Of a stretch of 64,000 bases of DNA, positions 23,306-30,107 are shown piece after piece. The stretch lies in assembly GCA_963741305.1 (NCBI GenBank), contig CAVUHL010000003.1, positions 7,564,001 through 7,628,000 on the forward strand. Direction: 5' to 3'. The position numbers were made by a program, and so were the translations under genes. The notes under the pieces were generated by a model. The model did no database searches and had not been told where the DNA came from. It saw only the letters and a list, made by a program, of their open reading frames with translations. The first letter of the stretch is position 1, and every line of letters begins with the position of its first letter. Source of the stretch: DATMER01 sp963741305. GTDB taxonomy: Bacteria; Acidobacteriota; Thermoanaerobaculia; Multivoradales; UBA5704.

Positions 23306-24100
23306 ATGATCGAGATTGATTTGAAAGGCAAGCGTGGGCTGGTGATGGGAGTCGCCAACGCCCGAAGCCTCGGCTGGGCCATCGCCGAGCGGCTTCATGC
23401 CGCCGGCGCCGAGCTGGCGTTCAGCTACCAGGGCGACCGCCTCAGGGAAGACCTGGAGAAGCTCACCAAGGACAGGCCGGGCACCCGGCTCTCCCAGTGC
23501 GACGTCACCCGGGAGGAGGATCTCGAGGCCACCTTCGCCGACATCAAACAGGCGTGGGGCGGGCTCGACTTCGTCGTCCACTCCATCGCCTTCGCCCCGC
23601 GGGCCGCCATGGACGGGCGCTACATCGAGACCACCCGCCAGGACTGGCTCACCGCCCTGGACATCTCCGCCTACTCGCTGGTCGCGGTCGCCCGCCACGC
23701 CGAGCCGCTCCTCAACGAAGGGGGCTCGATGGTCACGCTGACCTACTACGCCTCTGAGAAGGTGGTGCCCAAATACAACGTCATGGGCATCGCCAAGAGC
23801 GCGCTGGAGGCGAGCGTCCGCTACCTGGCGTACGAGATGGGGAAAAAGCAGGTGCGGGTCAATGCCGTATCCGCCGGCCCGGTGCGCACGGTCGCGGCGC
23901 GCAGCATCCCCGGCTTCGTGAAGATGTACAGCAAGGTCGGGGGCATGGCTCCCCTGGGCCGCAACGTCACCCACGAGGAGGTCGGGAACCTCGGCCTCTT
24001 CCTCCTCTCCCCGCTCTCCAGCGGCATCACCGGTGAGACGGTCTACGTCGATGCCGGCTACCACGTCATGGGGATGGATCTCGGGGAGGAGTCCTCGTAG
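23306..24100 (+). CDS. fabI: Enoyl-[acyl-carrier-protein] reductase (NADH)
   Basis: 264 residues from ATG 23306 (MIEIDLKGKRGLVMGVANAR). Carries out the last reduction of type II fatty acid elongation. It is an SDR protein with the FabI form of the cofactor loop (GVANARSLGWAIAERL), HSIAFAP, and the catalytic Tyr and Lys spaced by six in the segment KYNVMGIAKSALEASVRYLA, preceded by LTYYASEKV. Length is normal. It follows the small membrane protein closely and precedes the sugar nucleotidyltransferase gene by 4 nt. Confidence 0.96.
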   Translation: MIEIDLKGKRGLVMGVANARSLGWAIAERLHAAGAELAFSYQGDRLREDLEKLTKDRPGTRLSQCDVTREEDLEATFADIKQAWGGLDFVVHSIAFAPRAAMDGRYIETTRQDWLTALDISAYSLVAVARHAEPLLNEGGSMVTLTYYASEKVVPKYNVMGIAKSALEASVRYLAYEMGKKQVRVNAVSAGPVRTVAARSIPGFVKMYSKVGGMAPLGRNVTHEEVGNLGLFLLSPLSSGITGETVYVDAGYHVMGMDLGEESS

Positions 24101-24104
24101 GCGG

Positions 24105-25148
24105 ATGCAGGCGCTGATCCTCGCCGGCGGGAGCGGTACCCGCTTCTGGCCCCTGTCGCGCAAGCGCCGTCCCAAGCAGCTCCTGGCCCTGGAAGGCGAG
24201 CGGAGCCTCCTCCGCGACACGGTGGACCGCCTCCGTCCGCTCGTCGAGCCGGAATCCGTCTGGGTCTGCACCACCCGCATGCTCGCGGAGGATGTCCGCC
24301 GCGAGCTGCCCGATGTGCCGCCGCACCAGATCCTCATGGAGCCCGAGGGGCGCAACACCGCCCCGGCCATCGGCTGGTCGGTGCGCTCCATGCCCGAGGA
24401 GGCGCGGCGCGACGTCTTGGTCGTCCTCCCCTCGGACCACAGGGTAGGCGACCCCGCGGCCTTCCGCGACTCGCTCGCCCGAGCCGCCCGGGCCGTCGAG
24501 CGCGAGGACCGGATCATGACCCTGGGCGTCACCCCTCGCTGGCCCGAGACGGGGTATGGCTACCTGGAGCTGGAACCGGATCAGGGGGAGGATGGAGTCC
24601 GCCGGGTCCGCCGCTTCGTGGAGAAGCCCGACCTCGCCGCGGCCGAGCGCTACGTGGCCTCGGGCAACCACCTCTGGAACGCCGGTATCTTCCTGTTCCG
24701 CGGGACCACACTGCTCGACGTCCTGGCGCGCCTTCAGCCCGAGCTGCACCAGGGGCTGGAGGCCATCGCGGCTACCCCCGACCGGGTCGACGAGCTCTAT
24801 CCGAAGCTGCCTGCCGATTCCATCGACTACGCCGTCATGGAGAAGCTGGACTCGATCGCGACCCTCCCCCTGGATTGCGGCTGGAGCGATCTCGGCTCCT
24901 GGTCCGCGCTGGACGAGGTGCTCGCCCGCGACGATCAGGGCAATACCGGCAAGGGCGACGTTCTCGCCCTGGAGTCCGAGGGGAACCTGCTGTTTTCCGA
25001 CGCAGGAACGATCGCGGTGCTGGGGGTGAGCGGCCTGGTGGTGGTCCGCACCGGAGACTCCGTGCTGGTGATTCCCAAGGAGCGTTCGCAGGAGGTCAAG
25101 AAGCTCGTCCAGGAGCTGGCGTCGCGGGGCCGCGGAGAGCTTCTTTGA
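24105..25148 (+). CDS. manC: Mannose-1-phosphate guanylyltransferase
   Basis: 347 residues from ATG 24105 (MQALILAGGSGTRFWPLSRK). Makes GDP-mannose from mannose-1-P and GTP. It has the pyrophosphorylase motif GGSGTRFWPLSRKRRPKQLL, VLPSDHRVGDPAAF, the sugar site FVEKPDLAAAERYVASGNHL, WNAGIFLFR, and DSIDYAVMEK followed by CGWSDLGSW. It lacks the C-terminal phosphomannose isomerase domain of bifunctional enzymes. It supplies precursors for polysaccharide or glycan synthesis. Its stop overlaps the trmB TTG start. Confidence 0.92.
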   Translation: MQALILAGGSGTRFWPLSRKRRPKQLLALEGERSLLRDTVDRLRPLVEPESVWVCTTRMLAEDVRRELPDVPPHQILMEPEGRNTAPAIGWSVRSMPEEARRDVLVVLPSDHRVGDPAAFRDSLARAARAVEREDRIMTLGVTPRWPETGYGYLELEPDQGEDGVRRVRRFVEKPDLAAAERYVASGNHLWNAGIFLFRGTTLLDVLARLQPELHQGLEAIAATPDRVDELYPKLPADSIDYAVMEKLDSIATLPLDCGWSDLGSWSALDEVLARDDQGNTGKGDVLALESEGNLLFSDAGTIAVLGVSGLVVVRTGDSVLVIPKERSQEVKKLVQELASRGRGELL

Positions 25149-25846
25149 TCCAGCCTGCCGTGGTGGCGACCCTGGCCGGCGACCAGGGGCTCGTCGACCT
25201 GGGCGCGCCGCTCCCGCTCGACCGGCTCATCCCCGGGCATGGCGCCGATACTGACTGGGAGGTGGAGATCGGCTTCGGCAAGGGGAAGTACCTCCTGCGC
25301 CGTTGCGCGGAGGACCCCGGCCGCCGTTTCCTGGGCATCGAGCTGGCCACTGAGTATTGGCGCTACTTCGTGGAGCGGGCGCGCAAGCGGGGGCTCGCCA
25401 ATTGGGTGGCGCTGCGAGGAGAGGCCCTCTTCCTGATCTCGACCGTCCTGCCCACGGGTTTCGCCGCGGTGGTGCACGTCTACTTTCCCGATCCCTGGCC
25501 CAAGACCCGCCACCACAAGCGGCGGCTGTTCGACCCGGAAACGCTCGACTTGGTGATCGGGCTGGTGCGGCCGGGTGGGCGTCTCCTGTTCGCCACCGAC
25601 TTCCTGGAGTACGGCGAGCTGGTGCGCGAGATCCTGGCGGGCTATCCCGGCATCCGGGTCGAGCGCCGCGAAAGCGTCTGGGACGAGGGGCCGCGCACAC
25701 ACTACGAGGCCAAGTACATCATCGAGGGCCGGCCGATCCTCCGCCTGGAGATCACCCGCCCGCTGGAGGAACAACCGGAGGCCGTCCCTCTCCATCCGCG
25801 GGGAGCTTCCGGCGTGCTGGCCGCGACTTTCCAGGAGCAGGACTGA
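25145..25846 (+). CDS. trmB: tRNA (guanine-N7-)-methyltransferase
   Basis: 233 residues from TTG 25145, which overlaps the manC stop (TTGA). Methylates G46 of tRNA using SAM. It shows the SAM motif VEIGFGKGKYLL, FLGIELATEYWRYFVERA, and the family signature VYFPDPWPKTRHHKRRL. The C-terminus has a ~25-residue extension after LEITRPLE. It overlaps the next small gene by one base (TGATG). Confidence 0.92.
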   Translation: MIQPAVVATLAGDQGLVDLGAPLPLDRLIPGHGADTDWEVEIGFGKGKYLLRRCAEDPGRRFLGIELATEYWRYFVERARKRGLANWVALRGEALFLISTVLPTGFAAVVHVYFPDPWPKTRHHKRRLFDPETLDLVIGLVRPGGRLLFATDFLEYGELVREILAGYPGIRVERRESVWDEGPRTHYEAKYIIEGRPILRLEITRPLEEQPEAVPLHPRGASGVLAATFQEQD

Positions 25847-26058
25847 TGGAAGAACCCGAGACCAATATCCCGCCGGAGCCCCAGATGAGCTGGGGCTCCC
25901 GCCTGACGCTGATCCTCGGCATCCTCGCCGGTCCTCTCTACGTGGCCTGGATTGCCGGCATCGAAGGCCGGCGCATCTGGGTGATCGTGGGGCTCGTGGT
26001 CCTGGTCGCCGGGTGCGCGGCGCTGGCGCACCGTCTGATGGCGATGACCCGGAAATAG
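25846..26058 (+). CDS. Small membrane protein, 70 residues
   Basis: ATG 25846 overlaps the trmB stop. The acidic N-terminus (MEEPETNIPPEPQMSW) is followed by two hydrophobic segments, LTLILGILAGPLYVAWIAGI and IWVIVGLVVLVAGCAALAHR. It is co-translated with trmB. The 20-bp array D begins 2 nt after its stop. No family is recognised. Confidence 0.6.
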   Translation: MEEPETNIPPEPQMSWGSRLTLILGILAGPLYVAWIAGIEGRRIWVIVGLVVLVAGCAALAHRLMAMTRK

Positions 26059-26060
26059 CA

Positions 26061-26420
26061 CAGCTTCAAACTTTCCTCGACGGCTCGGAATCTTCTGTGA
26101 CCGTCGAGGAAACCCGGCGACCGTCCGAAACTCTCCAGAACGGCTCCAGAAATTTTTAGACGGCTCCAAAAAGTTCGGGACGGCCCGGAAAATTTTGGAA
26201 CGGGTCTGAAAGATTCCGGACGGGTCTGAAAAGTTCTGGACGGTTCCAAGAATCTCAGAACGACTCTGAAAATCTCGGAGCGGTTCCAAGAAGTTCGGAG
26301 GCGTCCGGAAAGTTTCGGGACGGTTCCAAAAAGATTCCGGCTGTCGAAAAAGTTTCCGGGCGGTTCCGGAAAGTTCGGAGCCGTCCAAAAAGTTCCTGGC
26401 CCGTCGCGGAAAGTTCGGAG
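26061..26420. repeat. Array D: eighteen units of exactly 20 bp
   Basis: Unit boundaries fall every 20 nt from 26061 to 26420 without a single indel. The consensus is near CGGTTCCAAAAAGTTCGGGA. Typical units start CGG, have an A-rich centre and end in TTCGGA or TTCCGG, giving a weak inverted repeat (TCC...GGA). Identity between units is only moderate, yet spacing is perfect. It starts 2 nt after the preceding stop codon. Confidence 0.9.
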
Positions 26421-26505
26421 CGGTTGCCGGCCGGATTGCAGTCTGCGGAAGCGCCGGGAGGCGTCCGGGAAAGCTGGTGGAGCTGCGAGATTTTCTTCCG
26501 GGTAT

Positions 26506-26837
26506 GGGCGGCGGCTCCCGAGGCGGGGAAAGCCCCCGGAGGGGGCGCAGGCATGTAGCCTGGGGTTTCAACCCCAGGAGGGCTGCCCCCCAATTTTCCC
26601 AAGTCCCGGAGGGACGCAGGCAGATCCCCCGCCCGCCCGGGGTTGCCACCCCGGGCCGATGCCGCCGCCCCTTCGGGGCTGGGGATGGTGGGTGTGGGGC
26701 GCTACCTGGGGTTGAAACCCCAGGCTACATGCCTGCGCCCCCTCCGGGGGCTTCCCCGCCGCCCGGGAGGGGCAAGCCCCTCCCCTACGTCTAAGTTAGT
26801 GCCTATGCCGGGAGAGGGGGCCGGGGGGTGAGGGCCT
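26506..26837. repeat. GC-rich inverted repeat pair and G-tract repeat
   Basis: Two ~65-nt blocks face each other: 26506-26575, with GGCATGTAGCCTGGGGTTTC, and 26702-26765, with CCTGGGGTTGAAACCCCAGG and GCTACATGCCTGCGCCCCCT. Each also holds a small CCTGGGGTT/AACCCCAGG palindrome. At 26811-26837 comes the block GGGAGAGGGGGCCGGGGGGT shared with 2432-2452. No gene is visible from 26059 to 26861. Confidence 0.8.
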
Positions 26838-26861
26838 CGGACTTGCGATAGGCTGCGGGGC

Positions 26862-28601
26862 GTGCTGAAGCGCCTCGCCTACCTCTGGCCCTATCTCCGC
26901 CGTCACAAGCGCAAGCTCGTGCTTGGGCTGCTGTCGATCCTGGTCTCCGTGGCCGTCGGCATGGCCACCCCCCTCCTGGTCGGCCGGGTGATCGACTCGC
27001 TGCGGACCGCGGTGAGCTGGCGGACCCTGCTCTCCTACGGCGGGCTGATCCTGGCCGTCTCCGTGGTCCAGGGCTTGTTCAGCTACCTCCAGCGCATGAT
27101 CCTGGTGGGCATGAGCCGGGACATCGAGTTCGAGATCCGCAACGAGTACTTCGCCCACCTGGAGCGGCAGCCGCCCGGGTTCTTCCACGAACACCCCACG
27201 GGCGACCTCATGGCGCGGGCCACGAATGACCTTCAGGCCGTGCGGATGCTCTGCGGCCCGGCCATCATGTATGCCAGCAACACGGTGTTCGCCGGCCTTG
27301 GTGCGCTGTTTTTCATGGCCCGCATCCATGGCGGGCTCACGCTGCTCGCGCTCTGCACCATGCCGCTGCTCGCGGGGGTCACGATGCTCTTCGGGCAGCG
27401 GATCCATGCCCTCTTCACAACGGTCCAAGAGAGGTTCTCGGGCATCTCGGCCCGGGTGCAGGAGAACCTGGCGGGCGCTCGCGTGGTGCGGGCCTATGCC
27501 CAGGAGGAGCGCGAGAGGGCCGATTTCGAGCGCGTCAACGAGGCTTATCTGGAGAGCAACCGCCGGCTGATCGGTTGGACGGTCGCTTTCCATCCAATGC
27601 TCCAGGGGCTGGTCGGGCTCGGCTTCGTGGCCGTGCTCTGGTACGGCGGCAACCTGGTGCTCCGCCGAACGATCACGGTGGGCGAGTTCGTCACTTTCAA
27701 CTTCTTTTTGAGCAAGCTGGTCTGGCCGATGATCGCGATCGGCTGGGTGATCAACCTGGCGCAGCGGGGCACGGCCTCCCTCGCGCGCATCCGCAGCATC
27801 GTGGAGACCGAGCCGGCGATCCGGGACGAGGAGCCTTTGATCGATCCCGGACAGATCCGCGGAGCGGTCCGCTTCGAGCGGCTTACCTTTGCCTATGGTG
27901 CGGAGCCGGTTCTCACCGGCGTCGACTTCCAGGTGGCGGCGGGGCAGACCGTGGCCCTGGTCGGCCGGACGGGATCGGGCAAGAGCACGGTCCTCGCGCT
28001 GATCCCGCGGCTGATCGATCCGCCGGAGGGGACGCTGTTCGTGGATGGCATCGACGTCCGCCGCCTCCCCGTGGCCCGGCTGCGGTCGGCCATCGGCATG
28101 GTGCCGCAGGAAACCTTTCTATTCTCGGCCACGATCCGCGACAACATCGCTTTCGGACGGCCGGAGGCCACGGAGGAGGAGGTTCGGGAAGCCGCGCGGC
28201 TCGCCAGCCTGGAGCCCGATCTCGCCCTCTTTCCGAAAGGTCTGGACACGATGGTGGGGGAGCGCGGGATTACGCTTTCCGGCGGGCAGAAACAGCGGGT
28301 GGCGCTGGCCAGGGCGCTGCTGCGCGCGTCGCGCATCCTGCTCCTCGACGATTGCCTGTCCGCGGTCGATACCCACACGGAGGAGCAGATCCTCCACAAC
28401 CTGCGCACCGTGTTCGAAGGCCGCACGGTCTTCCTGGTCTCGCACCGGATCTCCACGGTCAAGGACGCCGACCTGATCCTCGTCCTGGACGAAGGCCGGA
28501 TCGTCGAGCGCGGGACCCACGAGCAGCTCATCGCCATCGGCGGGCTTTATGCAGACCTGCATCAGCGGCAGCTTCTGGAAGAGGAGCTGGCGGCGGTCTG
28601 A
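26862..28601 (+). CDS. ABC exporter half-transporter with degenerate Walker B (MdlA/YheI-like)
   Basis: 579 residues from GTG 26862. The N-terminal part has six expected membrane segments, the C-terminal part one ATPase domain: GRTGSGKST at ~368, LSGGQKQRVALARALL at ~471, Walker B LLLDDCLSAVDTHTEEQI at ~492. The catalytic Glu after Walker B is Asp (DD instead of DE), as in the degenerate half of heterodimeric exporters such as MdlA/YheI. The usual partner half is not adjacent. Substrate is unknown. The GTG is followed closely by gene 28615. Confidence 0.85.
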   Translation: MLKRLAYLWPYLRRHKRKLVLGLLSILVSVAVGMATPLLVGRVIDSLRTAVSWRTLLSYGGLILAVSVVQGLFSYLQRMILVGMSRDIEFEIRNEYFAHLERQPPGFFHEHPTGDLMARATNDLQAVRMLCGPAIMYASNTVFAGLGALFFMARIHGGLTLLALCTMPLLAGVTMLFGQRIHALFTTVQERFSGISARVQENLAGARVVRAYAQEERERADFERVNEAYLESNRRLIGWTVAFHPMLQGLVGLGFVAVLWYGGNLVLRRTITVGEFVTFNFFLSKLVWPMIAIGWVINLAQRGTASLARIRSIVETEPAIRDEEPLIDPGQIRGAVRFERLTFAYGAEPVLTGVDFQVAAGQTVALVGRTGSGKSTVLALIPRLIDPPEGTLFVDGIDVRRLPVARLRSAIGMVPQETFLFSATIRDNIAFGRPEATEEEVREAARLASLEPDLALFPKGLDTMVGERGITLSGGQKQRVALARALLRASRILLLDDCLSAVDTHTEEQILHNLRTVFEGRTVFLVSHRISTVKDADLILVLDEGRIVERGTHEQLIAIGGLYADLHQRQLLEEELAAV

Positions 28602-28614
28602 TGGGAGGGTCGAT

Positions 28615-29541
28615 ATGCGAGTCGTGATCACAGGCGGTTCGGGTCTGATCGGAGGGGCGCTCGCCCGGCATCTGGGCGCGGCGGGCTATGACGCGGTCAT
28701 CCTGACCCGTAGCATGAGCCGGGTGGGGCGGCTTCCCCCGGGTGTGCGTGCCCAGGAGTGGGATGGCCTCACCTCCAAGGGCTGGGTCCATCTTCTCGAC
28801 GAGGAGACGTCCATCGTCCACCTTGCGGGCGAGGGCATCGCCGATGGGCGCTGGACCGAGGACAGGAAACGCCGTATCCGTGAGAGCCGGGTGCTCTCCG
28901 GCAAAGCCGTATCAGAGGCGATCCGGGAGGCTTCCCGCAAGCCCCGGGCGCTGCTCCAGGCCTCGGCGGTCGGCTACTACGGCCCGCGCGGCGACGACGA
29001 GATCCTTGAAGGGCAGCCGCCGGGCCAGGGGTTCCTGTCCGACGTGTGCGTCGCTTGGGAGGAGTCCACGGCCGAGGTCGAAACCCTGGGCATCCGCCGG
29101 GTGCTGCTGCGCACGGGCGTTGTCCTCGCTCGCGAAGGGGGGGCTCTGCCGAAGATGGCCATGCCGTTCAAGCTGATGGCCGGCGCTCCGCTCGGCAGCG
29201 GGCGCCAGTGGCTCCCCTGGATCCACATGGCTGATGAGATCGGGGCCATCCGCTTCCTCTTGGAGAAGGACGATGCGCAGGGTCCCTTCAACCTGGTTGC
29301 GCCGAAGCCGGTGACCAACCGCGAGCTCGGCGACGTGCTGGGCCGGGTGCTGCGGCGGCCGAGCCCGTTGCAGTCGCTCGGGCTCGGGGTGCCGGAGCCG
29401 GTTTTCCGGGTCTTGCTGGGCGAGATGGCCGATGCCGTGCTCAACAGCCAGCGCGTGCTCCCGTCGCGCCTGCTCCAGCTCGGCTATCAGTTCCGCTTCC
29501 CCGACGTGGAGTCGGCGCTGCGGGATATCTACAAGGATTAG
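28615..29541 (+). CDS. TIGR01777-family NAD-dependent epimerase-like protein
   Basis: 308 residues from ATG 28615 (MRVVITGGSGLIGGALARHL). Atypical SDR with TGGSGLIG, IVHLAGEGIADGRWTEDRKR, ASAVGYYGPRGDDEILE and a C-terminal DUF1731-type region (LNSQRVLPSRLLQLGYQFRF). The family (YfcH/SulA-like) has no firmly assigned substrate. It starts 13 nt after the ABC exporter gene and ends 2 nt before the SRPBCC gene, so the three likely form an operon. Confidence 0.85.
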   Translation: MRVVITGGSGLIGGALARHLGAAGYDAVILTRSMSRVGRLPPGVRAQEWDGLTSKGWVHLLDEETSIVHLAGEGIADGRWTEDRKRRIRESRVLSGKAVSEAIREASRKPRALLQASAVGYYGPRGDDEILEGQPPGQGFLSDVCVAWEESTAEVETLGIRRVLLRTGVVLAREGGALPKMAMPFKLMAGAPLGSGRQWLPWIHMADEIGAIRFLLEKDDAQGPFNLVAPKPVTNRELGDVLGRVLRRPSPLQSLGLGVPEPVFRVLLGEMADAVLNSQRVLPSRLLQLGYQFRFPDVESALRDIYKD

Positions 29542-29543
29542 CG

Positions 29544-29984
29544 ATGACCGAGGCGATCCGCCAGGGTGACATCCCGGGTGTCCAGCTCCGCCGCCGCCAG
29601 GCGCTTGCGGTTTCCGCGGAAGAGGCCTGGCGCTGGCTCACCGAGCCCGACCGGCTGGCCCTCTGGCTTGCCGAACAGGCGGAGGTGACGGAAGAGGAGA
29701 TGACCTTGACGGGCGAGGGCTTCCGGGAGCGGGGGAGGACGATCGAGGTCGTCCCGCCGAAGCTTTGGGTGCTCGGCTTCGAGCGCCTCGACTCCGGCTG
29801 GACCTCCGCGACCCGCCTGACCCTGCGCGTCCATCCGTTACCGTCCGGCAGCGAGGTCGACGTGCTTCAGGACGGCTTCCAGCGGCTCCCCCTCTCGGCC
29901 TGCCTGACCATCTGGGAAACCTACCGCCGCCGCTGGCGAGATGCGCTGAGCAAGCTCGCCGAAGCCGCCGTCCCAGTCACCTGA
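29544..29984 (+). CDS. SRPBCC / AHSA1-like domain protein
   Basis: 146 residues from ATG 29544. START/Bet v1-like fold pattern: LAVSAEEAWRWLTEPDRLAL, WLAEQAEVTEEEMTL, VLGFERLDSGWTSATRLTLR and a final helix LTIWETYRRRWRDALSKLAE. Proteins of this type bind hydrophobic ligands or act as co-chaperone-like domains. It follows the TIGR01777 gene by 2 nt. The specific role is unknown. Confidence 0.75.
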   Translation: MTEAIRQGDIPGVQLRRRQALAVSAEEAWRWLTEPDRLALWLAEQAEVTEEEMTLTGEGFRERGRTIEVVPPKLWVLGFERLDSGWTSATRLTLRVHPLPSGSEVDVLQDGFQRLPLSACLTIWETYRRRWRDALSKLAEAAVPVT

Positions 29985-29985
29985 A

Positions 29986-30017
29986 AAACAAAAGGCCCCG
30001 GTCATGAGACCGGGGCC
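29986..30017. terminator. Bidirectional terminator between convergent genes
   Basis: GGCCCCGGTC-ATGA-GACCGGGGCC, a perfect 10-bp stem at 29994-30017. On the minus strand it is followed by TTTTGTTTTT (from 29993 down), a good rho-independent signal for the TonB-receptor gene; it may also serve the SRPBCC gene. Confidence 0.85.
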
Positions 30018-30047
30018 CGTTAGGTCAGCCCTCCCCGTCCGTCCCCC

Positions 30048-30107
30048 TCTCCTCCGCGAAGGCGGGGGAGAGGGTTGGGGAGAGGGGGGATGGGATCAAT
30101 TAAAAGC
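30048..30107. repeat. GC-rich dispersed repeat at the 3' end of the receptor gene
   Basis: Read on the minus strand it starts TTGATCCCATCCCCCCTCTC and matches the plus-strand repeat at 2309-2369, including the central hairpin around GCGCGGGG/CGCGGAGG. It abuts or just enters the receptor gene's stop codon. Confidence 0.65.
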
